Part shown: one piece after another, positions 1 to 9,283 of the stretch
Layout: each line of letters opens with the position of its first letter
How positions within the stretch are numbered: the stretch's first letter is position 1
From: Acidobacteriota bacterium
Lineage (GTDB): Bacteria > Acidobacteriota > Terriglobia > UBA7540
Direction: 5' to 3'
NCBI GenBank assembly: GCA_021787735.1
Contig: JAJYLL010000036.1
Span: 1 to 42,347, forward strand
DNA length: 42,347 nt
The notes under the pieces: model-generated
Told to the model about the DNA's origin: nothing
The model's input: the letters and a program-made list of their open reading frames with translations, nothing else
Database searches by the model: none
Translations under genes and position numbers: made by a program

Positions 1-105
1 CAATTCCTGTTGGGTCATATCTCGGTCGAGACAACCGAGATGTACTTGGGGAGCAAGCAGCGGATTCACGGCGCCGTGAACGATCGGATCGGCATCGAAC
101 CCTAA
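1..105 (+). CDS. Tyrosine integrase, C-terminal end only (cut by window edge)
   Basis: The frame open from base 1 ends at TAA 103-105 and encodes the last 34 residues of a phage-type tyrosine recombinase. The LLGH box and the following TTEMYLG segment, with the nucleophilic tyrosine, are visible, then the tail ending NDRIGIEP. Enzymes of this family cut and rejoin DNA through that tyrosine. The rest of the gene lies left of the window, so its intactness cannot be judged. A second integrase start lies 285 bp downstream, so this is an integrase-rich spot. Confidence 0.8.
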   Translation, partial: QFLLGHISVETTEMYLGSKQRIHGAVNDRIGIEP

Positions 106-389
106 ATCGCCGCCGGGTGAAGCCGGGTGATTTGCCGACAAACCTTCAAAGTGAACGCTCGCATTAATTTACAGGGCTCCTGATATCGCGCGCTTTGGAT
201 AGTCGCTTGTCCAGTCAGCGTCCGAGTTGCTCGTGATCCAGGCATGATTACATAAGAGTCAGAGAGCAGCACTTGTCTGATTTGCCGACTTGAACGAACC
301 GGCTGGCGCGGGGGACTCTGGTTGCGTGCCCCCACGTTTTAAAACCTTCCATGTAACCAGGAGTAATGTGAGGTCATAAGGAGGTACTT

Positions 390-539
390 ATGACCCCACT
401 TCGTCGAAAGATGCTGGAGGAACTCCAGCGTCGGAATTACTCCGATAACGCTATCCGCCAATATCTATTGGCCGTGCGGCATCCTCCTGGCGCCTTTGTT
501 AACGTTCATTTCTTTTTCCCTTTTTGGTTTATCGGCTGA
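390..539 (+). pseudogene. Truncated tyrosine integrase, N-terminal SAM-like domain fragment
   Basis: An ATG preceded by a strong AGGAGG (379-384) opens a 49-codon frame. Its first ~31 residues (MTPLRRKMLEEL, then Q-RRNYSDNAIRQYLLAV) match the start of the N-terminal core-binding domain of phage integrases. After about residue 31 the sequence becomes unrelated and aromatic-rich (HFFFPFWFIG) and stops at TGA 537-539. Catalytic residues are all missing, so it is a remnant. Its upstream ribosome site is intact, which suggests recent truncation by deletion or rearrangement. Confidence 0.7.
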
Positions 540-639
540 CACCTTATCGCGCTTGGGGATAAAATCGTGAAAGTGGTTCGCGAGATAGAAAAGAGCCGGA
601 AATACGCGAGTCACCTAAGGCGGTGTTGGTAATCGCAAA

Positions 640-1347
640 ATGATGGGAGCGACCTTACAGGCAAGGGACGGTTTCGCGATTCGGGCAGAGAACGTGTCGC
701 GGCATTTCCAAATGGGGCAGACGCTGATCCGGGCGGTAGACGAAGTCACACTTTCCGTCCGCAAGGGCGAATTTGTTGGACTGCTGGGGAGTTCGGGGTC
801 TGGAAAATCCACGCTGTTGAACCTCATGGCGGGGCTTGACCACCCGACTTCGGGTACCATGATCGCCGAGGGGCGCAACCTGGCGGCAATGAGTTCCCGA
901 GAACTGGCTCGATTTCGAAATCAAACTGTGGGGATCGTTTTCCAGGCATTCAATTTGCTTCCGCGCATGACGCTTGAAGAGAACGTGGAACTGCCGCTTC
1001 GCTTGGCGGAGGTGGACCGCGGGGAACGCGCAGCGCGCGTGCGGGAAGTGCTTGAGCGTGTCCATCTGGAGAAGCGATCAACACACCGCCCCGGCGAGCT
1101 TTCCGGCGGCGAGCAGCAGCGGGCTGCCATCGCTCGCGCTTTGGTGAACCACCCCACGATTCTCTACGCCGACGAACCGACGGGCAATCTGGATAGCGCC
1201 ACAGGCGGGGAAATTCTCAATCTGTTGTGGGAGATCAACCAGACGCTCGCCGCGACCATTGTCCTGGTGACCCATGAGCAGCCACTGGCGGAACGTTTTG
1301 CCGGGCGAATCGCCTTTATGAAAGACGGAAAGCTGGTGGCAGCATGA
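640..1347 (+). CDS. ABC transporter ATP-binding protein, MacB/LolD type
   Basis: This is the 235-residue ATPase of an export-type ABC system. Walker A GSSGSGKST is at residues 50-58, the Q-loop lies in VFQAFNLLPRM (100-110), signature LSGGEQ is at 154-159, Walker B ILYADE at 174-179, and the switch histidine at 212. All are intact, so ATP hydrolysis is expected. LolD/MacB/FtsE-like ATPases with this QAFNLLP loop drive mechanotransmission rather than membrane passage of the cargo. The stop overlaps the permease start by ATGA, indicating translational coupling. The ribosome site before 640 is weak, so an upstream GTG remains possible. Confidence 0.93.
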   Translation: MMGATLQARDGFAIRAENVSRHFQMGQTLIRAVDEVTLSVRKGEFVGLLGSSGSGKSTLLNLMAGLDHPTSGTMIAEGRNLAAMSSRELARFRNQTVGIVFQAFNLLPRMTLEENVELPLRLAEVDRGERAARVREVLERVHLEKRSTHRPGELSGGEQQRAAIARALVNHPTILYADEPTGNLDSATGGEILNLLWEINQTLAATIVLVTHEQPLAERFAGRIAFMKDGKLVAA

Positions 1348-2702
1348 AAGTCCGCGACCTGACCGAGCTTGCAGTTCGGAATCTGCGCGAAGCGCTGTTA
1401 CGGAATACTTTGACGACGCTGGGGATTGGCGTCGGCATCGCGTCGTTGGTTGCCATGCTTTCTCTCGGTGTTGGGTTGCAACGCCTGGCTACGCAGCGCC
1501 TGGAACGGTCGGGCCTGTTCAATGCCATCTTTGTGAGGCCGGCCTCGGATTTCCGCCGGATGGGAGGCGGGGCGAATCCCGCGGCGCCCGGGAAACCAAC
1601 GCCGCTCGATCTCAAAGCCCGGCAAGCCATTGCCCACCTCGCCGATGTACAGGAAGTTTATCCACAGATCCGATTTCCCACTGAAATCCAATATGCAGGA
1701 AATTCATATCCAACTGCAGTCGCGGGGATCCCCGCATCCGACCGCGCCAGCGGGGCATTCGATGGGATGGAGGGCCGGTTTTTCTCAAGCCCCACTGCGG
1801 ACGAAGCGATCCTGCAAATCGGATTTGCTCAGCGCTTAGCTCGCCAACCCGAAACGCTGATCGGGAAGCAGATGGTGGTTCGCTACGCAAAGCGCGAACC
1901 ACTTGCCGCGACAGACGGTGGAAAAGGCCCGGCGACCGGGAAGACCTCGCCAAGCGCCCCCACGGCAGGATTTTCCCTAGTCCTCAAGGAAAAGGACCTA
2001 CAGATCGTCGGCATCGTGAAAACAGACCCGGAGGGATTCGGCGGTTTTGGCCGAGGCCAGCTCTTTGTTCCTCTGGATGTTGCCGAAGCGCTGCACGCGA
2101 CCCAAGTCACGGACCTACGGCAAGTTCTACGAGGGCCGAGTTCAGTTCCAACTTACGCCGTGCTGACGGTTCGAGTCACAAGTCCGACCCGAGTGCCTAC
2201 GGTCGAAGCTGCGATCAAGAGAATGGGCTTCGAGACGTTTTCATTGCTTGATACCACCCGCAATCTAAGGCTCTTTTTCACGGTCTTTGACTTGCTGCTG
2301 GGAATTTTCGGGGGCTTGGCGCTGGTGGTTGCTACGCTCGGTATCGTGAACACGCTGGTCATGGCCATTCTCGAGCGGCGGCGTGAAATCGGCGTGCTGA
2401 AGGCACTAGGCGCCGCCGACCAGGATGTCCGCCAGCTCTTTTTTTCGGAGGCTGCGGTCATGGGTCTCCTGGGTGGCTTTTTCGGAACCGGGCTTGGATG
2501 GGCCATCGGCAGGGCGCTGACGTTCGGAACTGACCTCTACCTGCGGCGGCGCGACCTGCCCGCCGTGAATATCTCTTTCGTACCCTGGTGGCTGGCGCTG
2601 GGGGCTATCGTCTTCGCGGTCGCCGTAAGCCTTCTCGCCGGAATCTATCCTGCGTCCCGGGCGGCCCGGCTTAATCCCGTGGAGGCTCTGAGGTATGAGT
2701 AG
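1344..2702 (+). CDS. ABC transporter permease, MacB/FtsX family
   Basis: The protein has 452 residues with the MacB layout. There is one transmembrane helix near residues 22-44, a large periplasmic MacB-like core domain, and three C-terminal transmembrane helices forming the FtsX domain. The last part includes the ERRREIGVLKALGA coupling segment and the typical end SRAARLNPVEALRYE. It would dimerise and work with the ATPase encoded just upstream (4-base overlap). No MacA-type adaptor or TolC is present nearby, so the substrate (lipoprotein, peptide or macrolide-like compound) cannot be told. The following esterase gene overlaps it by 8 bases. Confidence 0.93.
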   Translation: MKVRDLTELAVRNLREALLRNTLTTLGIGVGIASLVAMLSLGVGLQRLATQRLERSGLFNAIFVRPASDFRRMGGGANPAAPGKPTPLDLKARQAIAHLADVQEVYPQIRFPTEIQYAGNSYPTAVAGIPASDRASGAFDGMEGRFFSSPTADEAILQIGFAQRLARQPETLIGKQMVVRYAKREPLAATDGGKGPATGKTSPSAPTAGFSLVLKEKDLQIVGIVKTDPEGFGGFGRGQLFVPLDVAEALHATQVTDLRQVLRGPSSVPTYAVLTVRVTSPTRVPTVEAAIKRMGFETFSLLDTTRNLRLFFTVFDLLLGIFGGLALVVATLGIVNTLVMAILERRREIGVLKALGAADQDVRQLFFSEAAVMGLLGGFFGTGLGWAIGRALTFGTDLYLRRRDLPAVNISFVPWWLALGAIVFAVAVSLLAGIYPASRAARLNPVEALRYE

Positions 2703-3597
2703 GACTGGGAAGGCTTTCGGGACCATCCTGTTGGTGCTCCTTTGGCTCAGCACCAGTGTCTTGCCTTCCGGCGCCGCGGCGGCGAGCGCCGAGTGTCTCA
2801 CCATGCCAAGTCGCATCCTGCATCGGTCAGTGGGCTACTGCGCAATCCTGCCGCCCGGCTACCACGCAGACAAGAACAGACGCTACCCGGTCCTCTACTT
2901 ATTTCATGGCCTCGGCGAAAATGAGGAAATGCTCATCCGCTCCGGCGGGCTCAATCTGGTGGAAGATCTTTGGGACACGGGGCGGATTGGCAAGTTCCTG
3001 ATTGTTACACCCGATGCGGGCTCCACTTTCTACATCAATTCACGAAATGGCCGCGAGAGATATGAAGACTTTTTCATTCAGGAGTTTTTGCCGTTTATTG
3101 GGCGGCGTTACCATGAGCGTGCCGGTCGAAGGAACCGTGGCATCACGGGCATCTCGATGGGAGGCTATGGAGCACTTCACCTGGCATTCACTTATCCGCG
3201 CCTTTTCGGTTCAGTCGCCGCAGAAAGCGCGGCGCTCATCGAACGCATCCCCTCGGTGACCGTCGCAGGATCCCAACCGACGGCATTTCGCCTGATGCTA
3301 GGGGGAGCATTCGGATCACCGCCCAACCCTGCTTTTTGGGAACGGAATAGCCCGTTGACTTTAGCCCGAACCTCGCGGCTCGCCGACATGAAAATCTATT
3401 TTGACTGCGGCGCCCAAGACGATTACGGATTTGACCGGGGAGCGCGAGCGCTCGACCGCATCCTCACCGCTCGCGGGATACCACACGAATTTCACATTTA
3501 CCCGGGAGGACATGATTGGGGCTACTTCGCCGCACATTTTCCGGGTTTGCTGGAATTTGAGTCACATGCCTTTGGCCTGGACGACAATTCTCACTAA
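2695..3597 (+). CDS. Secreted putative esterase (esterase D / alpha-beta hydrolase family)
   Basis: The 300-residue protein starts with a signal peptide (hydrophobic stretch around residues 8-30, cleavage near GAAAAS-AE). The mature part is an alpha/beta hydrolase of the S-formylglutathione hydrolase/feruloyl esterase-like group. It has an oxyanion-hole loop HGLGE at 71-75, nucleophile elbow GISMGG with Ser154, a likely acid residue in the CGAQDDYG segment (~242-243) and catalytic His273 in GGHDW. The start overlaps the permease stop by 8 bases, so it is the third gene of the ABC operon. Co-transcription with an exporter suggests envelope or extracellular ester chemistry, but the substrate is unknown. 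Confidence 0.85.
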   Translation: MSRTGKAFGTILLVLLWLSTSVLPSGAAAASAECLTMPSRILHRSVGYCAILPPGYHADKNRRYPVLYLFHGLGENEEMLIRSGGLNLVEDLWDTGRIGKFLIVTPDAGSTFYINSRNGRERYEDFFIQEFLPFIGRRYHERAGRRNRGITGISMGGYGALHLAFTYPRLFGSVAAESAALIERIPSVTVAGSQPTAFRLMLGGAFGSPPNPAFWERNSPLTLARTSRLADMKIYFDCGAQDDYGFDRGARALDRILTARGIPHEFHIYPGGHDWGYFAAHFPGLLEFESHAFGLDDNSH

Positions 3598-4341
3598 TGA
3601 ACTGTGCAATATGTCGGCGGAAGCTGGTTGCACGACTAAACGGGGGCTAGCGAACACAATAGCCATGACAGACGCTCTGGTACTTTGGGGACGACGAAAT
3701 CAGAAAGAATTCACCTGGCCGTATAACGGGCTACGCTCCGATTTAATGCCGAGAGGAGTTCGCAACAGAGCGATCCCGACTGCGCAGTCTGCGCAGCGGG
3801 ACTGCAAAGATCGGATGAGCTCTTAAGAATTGACGGAAACGATGGAAACTTCCCGAAGACGGGAGATTCTGAATGCCCGCGGACAGCCGCTTTCGCTGGC
3901 CCTCGTGCGGCATGAAGCTCACATCTCCGGTGCCAACTAACCAGCCGGCGGATTCTATCCATGTTGCCGGCGACCACCCGCCCGGAGTCCTCTGGGCATT
4001 GCATCGGAGGGTAGCCCGTTACGCGTCAATTGGCTACTTTTGTCAAACTTCCGAGTGCCTCGTCATACGGCTGGGATGTCTGTACTTGAAACGCAATCAT
4101 TTGTTTACAGGTAAAGGGTTGGGGGGAGAGTAAACTCGCCCTAGACTGCGAGACCAGTTCTCCGTAGTTCCGATCACTTATCCGACAGGGGGATGTAAAC
4201 GTAACATCGGGATAGCAACTCGCCTGTGGGCAGTTTAGATCCAGCCACTGCTTGAGCGAGTTGCTCCCATTTTCAGAAATGCCTGCGGTGCGATTTTGTT
4301 CTGGAAAATATTCACCGAAGGAGAAGCTCCAGGGAGGAACT
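3598..4341. other. Intergenic region without a recognisable gene
   Basis: About 740 bases lie between the esterase stop and the 3' end of the minus-strand receptor gene. Short frames exist on both strands (for example plus 3873-4133), but none has a convincing ribosome site or family resemblance. I see no tRNA, terminator with a T-run, or remnant that I can name. Confidence 0.5.
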
Positions 4342-7314
4342 TCAAAAGCTCAAGGAAGCACCGACGTTGATGAGACGATTTGCCACGGGGTTCCCGACCT
4401 GGGCGGAGAATGGGCCGCCGGAGAGAGAGATCGACGCACCGAAAAGTGGAGAGCCGAGAACATTTATCGGAGGGGCAAGGTTGACATTGTTCAGCGCGTT
4501 GAGGACGGACAGGCTGAGCGTGAGCGCAAACTTGCGCTTCGTAGCCCCGCCCAATCCACTGCCGCCGCCACTGCTTAGGCCGCGTCCGCCCAATCCCCCA
4601 CGATGCCTGTAACCTCCTCCGTCTGCCGTCATGCCTCCTTCTCCGCCGTGGCGGTTGGCGCCCTCGCGTCCAAAGCCGAAAGTGCGGCTGAGGCGGAAGT
4701 TTAGCATGAAGTTGAAAGGCGCGGTTTCGGTGTTCGGAGGGAGTGGAGCATTCCCCGGTCCAGGGTTGATATTGAAGGCGCCGTATTTCGTTACAACCAG
4801 GCTGGCTGGCGGGGTCGAGGAGGTCGCATACGCCGGTCGCGAATCGTGGACTCCGGTACCGTAGATGTCCTGGGGCAGCAGGATGCTGTAGGGTTGTCCC
4901 GAATTTGCCATGATCATCGGGCTCAGACGAATGCCCAGGGGTATCCCGAAGCTCCCGCCGAATACCGCGCGATGGCGGATGTCAAAGGCGGCTCGCCCGT
5001 AATCCTCGGCAAGATTCCAAGGATTCGTTTGGAAGCTGAAGCGTCCGGCGGGACTACTCTGTACGTTCAATCCCGAATTGCTGTGGGCATCGTTAAAGAC
5101 GTAGTAACCGAAGAGCGAGGCCCAATTGGCATTGACGTGGATGTTGGCAATCAATTGCGTCTGCCGGTAAATGCCGGCCGACTCATACTGGTAAATGTTT
5201 CCCGCCGCGTTGCCGAGGGGTCGCACGCCGCTTGTCGGGTCGCTGGGATTGAAAGTGCCGGGAAGAGGCGCGTTGATATTATTGGTTACAAACTGGTGAA
5301 CACCGCGGGAGTTTACATAGGTGACCGAGACTGTCGTGCTGTTTGAGAGTTGACGCTCCAGGCTCACTGCTGCGTCCATATCGTAGGGCATGAGAAGATT
5401 GGGGGCAATGCGGAAGATCGTGGGCATTGACACGTCACTGGCGCTGATTACGCTGAGGGGCGGTACGTCCGGGAAAAAGGACGGGTTGTTCACGATGTAG
5501 GTCCGCTGGTTTTGTCCGTTCAGGCGCCCCGCGATCATCATCGGGTCATCGTCCAGATCCTGATAAAAGATGCCCCAGCCCGCCCGAAGCACCGTCTTGA
5601 CATTCGAGCCATGGCCCAGGCCCCAGGCAATGCCTACCCGGGGAGCCCAGAAGGCAAGGGAACTGACGTCGTTTTCGGAAGCAAACCGCAGGCCGTAGCT
5701 GGCCGTGAAGTTGGGCCGGAGGGTCCAATCATCGTTGAAGAAGAGCCACCCATTAACACGGTTGATGGAAGCTCCTAGGTTACCCGCCGTGATGTTGAAC
5801 TGACTGGGGCCGTAGCCCGCAGCCTGGATCTGGTCCATCGGCAGGCCATTTTGCAGCCCCTGCTCCGTCTGCTGATAATCGGAAAGCGAATTGAACGTAA
5901 AGGTCCCGTTGAAACCGCCGTTGGTGGACTCGCTACGAGGCAGAACGAGCAGAGTGCCTCCGAAGCGCATCACCTGGTGGCCAAGGGTCATGGTCGTGTA
6001 GTTCTGGAAGGTATAGTGCGTTTCGTAGCGGTTGAAGGTTCCAGAACTGTTGCCGCCACCCGTGAACGCTCCAAGGACGTCGATGGTGGGGGAAATATCT
6101 TGCGGCGCCTGCACGTTGTTGAAGTGGAGGTATTGGAAGCTCGTTTGATTGACCACTCGTGAGCCCAGGACTTGGATGTCGATAATCTGAATATTGTGGT
6201 GATGAAACATCCGGTCGAAGGCCTGCGAGGGAAGCGCCTGCGTGTCCACGCCGTCGTTGCGCTCGTTGATTTCAAAATAGCGGTAACTGACGCTGAGCGT
6301 ATTGTTCGGACTGAGCTGGAAATCCGCCCGAGGGCTGAGGTTCGTAAGGACGCGAGGGTTCGGAACGGAAGTAATATAGGGCACTACATTCAGGCTGGGA
6401 TCGAGCACAACCGTGTTGACGAGACTGGCGCGGTTGATGTTGCGGCGCTGGAAATCGAAGAAAAAGGAAGCCTTCTTGCCCAGGGGACCGCCGAGATCTG
6501 CGCCCCAGAGCCAAGTGTGGTACGAGGGAGGCTTTTCTTCGGAAGCTGCCAGAAACGGGCTGAGGGCATTCATATTGGAGTCGTTGTATTCGCTCGAAAC
6601 ATCTCCGTGGTAGGCCGAGCTTCCCGGCTTGGTTATGATGTCAACGCGCCCGAAACCGAGCCGATCGTTTTCCGCCGAGAAAGGATTGGCATTGACGCGA
6701 ATCTCGCGAATGGCGGATTTCGGAGGCATATCGCCACCGGTCATACCGTTGATGTAGATATTGGCTCCGCCCGCCCCCACTGAGGGACCGGCAAGCGCCG
6801 AAATCTGGTTCTGCAACTCGTCGGGATCGTTCGACAGCGCATTCAGGTTGTTGCCAGAAACGACCACGGCGCTGGCATTACTTTCCGGCGCAACCTGCAC
6901 GCGGACCGCCTGGCCACGAACTTCGACCTGCTGCGCTTGCAGTGCGATCGTCAGGCTGATGTCGAGCGTGAGCGTTTGGCCAGCCGCCAATGCGACGTTT
7001 TCGTTGGAGGTTGCAAACCCCCGAGCCGAAACTGTAACTGTGTATCGGCCCGGCGCTAGCCCACTAATCTTGTAGACGCCCTGACCATTCGAGGTCGTCA
7101 TCCGCGACGGCCCGTTCGGCTGCGCCATGACGCTCACTGAGGCATAGGGCACGACGGCGCCGGAAGGATCTTTCACGGTCCCCTGCATGCTTCCGGCGGT
7201 CTGACCTGCGAGCGCGGCGGATCGGAACAAGAGAATCCCGCACATTACGACCAACTGTCCTGCAGATATTCGCCCGCCCAAGATGCGCCTCATTCCCATT
7301 TTCAGAAACTTCAT
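4342..7314 (-). CDS. TonB-dependent receptor with N-terminal carboxypeptidase-regulatory-like domain
   Basis: An outer-membrane receptor of 990 residues if it starts at ATG 7314; a TTG at 7341 would add nine residues, and neither start has a good ribosome site. A signal peptide ends near AALA-GQ. A CarboxypepD_reg-like beta-sandwich (roughly residues 42-125) contains SGLAPGRYTVTVSARGF. A plug-like segment (about 135-240) follows with YINGMTGG and VDIITKPGSS, then a long beta-barrel ending in aromatic Phe, as outer-membrane barrels do. This is the acidobacterial 'TonB receptor/Oar-like' architecture, often linked to uptake of large oligomers. A Gly/His-rich low-complexity insert sits at about 882-927, just before the last strands. 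It is a monocistronic minus-strand gene; no TonB or transporter is nearby. Confidence 0.9.
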   Translation of the reverse strand: MKFLKMGMRRILGGRISAGQLVVMCGILLFRSAALAGQTAGSMQGTVKDPSGAVVPYASVSVMAQPNGPSRMTTSNGQGVYKISGLAPGRYTVTVSARGFATSNENVALAAGQTLTLDISLTIALQAQQVEVRGQAVRVQVAPESNASAVVVSGNNLNALSNDPDELQNQISALAGPSVGAGGANIYINGMTGGDMPPKSAIREIRVNANPFSAENDRLGFGRVDIITKPGSSAYHGDVSSEYNDSNMNALSPFLAASEEKPPSYHTWLWGADLGGPLGKKASFFFDFQRRNINRASLVNTVVLDPSLNVVPYITSVPNPRVLTNLSPRADFQLSPNNTLSVSYRYFEINERNDGVDTQALPSQAFDRMFHHHNIQIIDIQVLGSRVVNQTSFQYLHFNNVQAPQDISPTIDVLGAFTGGGNSSGTFNRYETHYTFQNYTTMTLGHQVMRFGGTLLVLPRSESTNGGFNGTFTFNSLSDYQQTEQGLQNGLPMDQIQAAGYGPSQFNITAGNLGASINRVNGWLFFNDDWTLRPNFTASYGLRFASENDVSSLAFWAPRVGIAWGLGHGSNVKTVLRAGWGIFYQDLDDDPMMIAGRLNGQNQRTYIVNNPSFFPDVPPLSVISASDVSMPTIFRIAPNLLMPYDMDAAVSLERQLSNSTTVSVTYVNSRGVHQFVTNNINAPLPGTFNPSDPTSGVRPLGNAAGNIYQYESAGIYRQTQLIANIHVNANWASLFGYYVFNDAHSNSGLNVQSSPAGRFSFQTNPWNLAEDYGRAAFDIRHRAVFGGSFGIPLGIRLSPMIMANSGQPYSILLPQDIYGTGVHDSRPAYATSSTPPASLVVTKYGAFNINPGPGNAPLPPNTETAPFNFMLNFRLSRTFGFGREGANRHGGEGGMTADGGGYRHRGGLGGRGLSSGGGSGLGGATKRKFALTLSLSVLNALNNVNLAPPINVLGSPLFGASISLSGGPFSAQVGNPVANRLINVGASLSF

Positions 7315-7540
7315 CGGCGTCTGCGAATTGCAGATCGCCAATACACTTCAGTATAGAGGACAAACCTGGAAATCACATGAACGGGATACGTGAATGTTCG
7401 ATTTCACAACGGCTGCTGGCATCGCATGGTCCGCACCCCCTGCATGGGGGCAAAGCTCCCGAGTGCTATATTCGATACGCCAAGTCCGGTCGCTCAGAAA
7501 CAGCAGAGAATGGTCGTCCCTAACACGACGCCTATCCTCC

Positions 7541-7553
7541 AGTGTAGTGCGTC
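7541..7553 (+). repeat. Left terminal inverted repeat of the IS630-type element
   Basis: The 13 bases AGTGTAGTGCGTC are the exact reverse complement of 8667-8679. Similarity stops inward of this block. Confidence 0.85.
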
Positions 7554-7589
7554 GTAGATAGCTGTACTTATTGGCTGTCTTCAGCTATC

Positions 7590-8681
7590 ATGCCGTGGAT
7601 GAGCCGAAGAGCTGCACCGATTGTTCTTTCTGACCAGGAGCGTGTTACTTTGCAAACTTGGGCCAGGGCGCGAAGCCAGCCGGTGCGGGTTGTTCAGCGG
7701 GCAAAGATCATCCTGTTGGCTGCTGCTGGCATGGAGAGCCAACAGATCGCCCAACAGGTGGGTACTTCGCGACCGACCGTGCAGTTGTGGCGAGAGCGGT
7801 TTCTGGCACTGCGCACAGCCGGCTTGGAGAAGGACGCCCCCCGTCCGGGTCGCATCCCGCCCATCAGCGACGCCAGGTGGGCGGCGATTGTGGAGGCCAC
7901 GCTGCACAGCCAACCGCCCCACGCCACCCACTGGAGCACCCGGTCGATGGCGAAAGCCCAAGGCGTCAGCGAAGCCACCGTGCGGCGAATTTGGAAGCAG
8001 CACGGCCTGCGACCGCACCGCGTCTCGACCTTCAAAGTAAGCCGGGATCCTCACTTCGTGGAAAAGCTCAGCGATGTCGTGGGGCTTTATCTGAATCCCC
8101 CCGACAAGGCGCTGGTGCTGTGCGTGGATGAAAAGAGCCAGATTCAAGCGCTCGATCGCACCCAGCCGGGGTTGCCGATGAAACCGGGGCGCTGCGGCAC
8201 CATGACGCACGATTGTACGCGCCACGGCACTACCACCTTGTTTGCCGCGCTTTCGACGCTGGACGGCGCGGTCATCGGCGACTGCATGCCGAAGCGCCGG
8301 CACCAGGAGTTCATCCGCTTCCTGAAGCGGATCGACTACGGGACACCCCCCGAGCGGGACCTGCATCTGATCGTGGACAACTACGCCACCCATAAGCATC
8401 CCGATGTCAAACGCTGGTTAGGCCACCATCCGCGCTTCCACTTGCACTTCACCCCCACCTCTTGTTCGTGGCTGAACCTGGTCGAGCGCTGGTTCGGCAA
8501 TCTGACTCAACAACGCCTGCGTCGCGGCTCGTTCCATAACGTCAAGGAGCTGATCCGAGCGATTCAGGATTACGTCAACGGCCATAACCAAAACGCGCGT
8601 ATCTTCGTCTGGAGCGCCTCGGTCGAACGCATCCTCACCAAGGTCGCCAAATGTAAAGAAACGTTGGACGCACTACACTAG
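7590..8681 (+). CDS. IS630-family transposase (DDE)
   Basis: The 363-residue transposase is intact. An N-terminal helix-turn-helix segment ([20 protein letters not shown], about 51-70) is followed by a second DNA-binding region with [18 protein letters not shown] (127-144). The catalytic domain shows the triad Asp180 (CVDEKSQ), Asp263 (IVDNYATHK) and Glu299 ([10 protein letters not shown]). It should catalyse cut-and-paste transposition at TA targets. The stop codon TAG straddles the right end: TA belongs to the target duplication and G to the flanking host DNA. A near ATG at 7599 is an alternative start. Confidence 0.93.
   Translation: MPWMSRRAAPIVLSDQERVTLQTWARARSQPVRVVQRAKIILLAAAGMESQQIAQQVGTSRPTVQLWRERFLALRTAGLEKDAPRPGRIPPISDARWAAIVEATLHSQPPHATHWSTRSMAKAQGVSEATVRRIWKQHGLRPHRVSTFKVSRDPHFVEKLSDVVGLYLNPPDKALVLCVDEKSQIQALDRTQPGLPMKPGRCGTMTHDCTRHGTTTLFAALSTLDGAVIGDCMPKRRHQEFIRFLKRIDYGTPPERDLHLIVDNYATHKHPDVKRWLGHHPRFHLHFTPTSCSWLNLVERWFGNLTQQRLRRGSFHNVKELIRAIQDYVNGHNQNARIFVWSASVERILTKVAKCKETLDALH
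8667..8679 (-). repeat. Right terminal inverted repeat of the IS630-type element
   Basis: GACGCACTACACT matches the left repeat exactly in inverted orientation. It overlaps the last codons of the transposase gene. Confidence 0.85.
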
Positions 8682-8713
8682 CATGCCACGACTTGACGAA
8701 GAGTCGGCATGCT
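8680..8713. repeat. Hairpin immediately outside the IS right end
   Basis: AGCATGCC (8680-8687) pairs with GGCATGCT (8706-8713), and an inner GACT/AGTC stem continues after a 2-base bulge. Its first base is the A of the IS target TA. No T-run follows. It could be an old terminator or a structured target site; IS630-type elements are known to use TA sites near such structures. Confidence 0.6.
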
Positions 8714-9283
8714 GCTCTTGTGACCTGGATGCCGGACGTGATCAGGTTGGCCAAGGTTAGGCCGTTACGCGCCGACTTGAAGCCCGATTGCAGAGCATGC
8801 GAGTGGCTTGTCATCCGTCCGAAATCTGGATCACTCTCCGAGGCTCAGCTTCGTAGGACACATGGTGACCACATCTCTTGTGACTACTGCTCGGTAGAGA
8901 TGTCAAGAGGGGTGGGAGTCCGATTCAACTTCAAACATTCTTGTTTCCCTTTTGAGGAAACTCGCCTTCCGCGAGAATGCACAAGGTCAATCGTGCAGTG
9001 GCGGGGCCGCGACTGGTAGGCGCGGGCTTTCGGTAATCGGCCTTGGGCCGCGGGCAGGCTTCGCTGCCTCCCGAGAATTCCGGGCACACTATTTGACGTT
9101 GTATCCGAGCGCCATCGGGTATAGACTCAGGTACGTTGGGCCATCAGCTCAGTACGTTCCAGATTAACGAATTCACTCGAGCATCTCGTCCCGGCAATAA
9201 GATGTCTGGAAAACTTGCAGGCGTCATTCCTTTCCATTGTGTTCGTTCAGAATGATTGTTGACACTCGGGGTAGACTGTCAGG
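8714..9283. other. Intergenic region, no supported gene
   Basis: About 570 bases with only weak short frames. Near the right end a TTGTTGACACTCGGGG stretch (from about 9256) contains a TTGACA box. It may be the left end or promoter of the truncated transposase that follows. Nothing else is recognisable. Confidence 0.4.

Larger units (their letters stand above)
7541..8680 (+). mobile_element. IS630-family insertion sequence, apparently complete
   Basis: An intact DDE transposase gene is bounded by 13-bp terminal inverted repeats AGTGTAGTGCGTC (left 7541-7553, right 8667-8679). IS630/Tc1-mariner elements insert at TA and duplicate it. The right flank is TA (8679-8680), while the left flank reads CA (7540-7541). 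So either the left TA has mutated, or the element ends have been reshuffled. The element is about 1.14 kb, a normal IS630 size. It lies upstream of the TonB receptor and beside a strong hairpin. Confidence 0.85.

Noticed and set aside
1658-1666. Isolated exact DnaA box TTATCCACA
   Set aside because: Single copy inside the ABC permease gene; expected by chance at about this frequency.
3873-4133. 86-codon frame in the esterase/receptor gap
   Set aside because: No ribosome site and no recognisable protein feature.
7581-8399. 272-codon minus-strand frame
   Set aside because: It is antisense to the IS630 transposase with its complete DDE triad; shadow frame.
8693-9019. 108-codon plus-strand frame after the IS
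   Set aside because: No ribosome site, composition not protein-like, no resemblance to any family.
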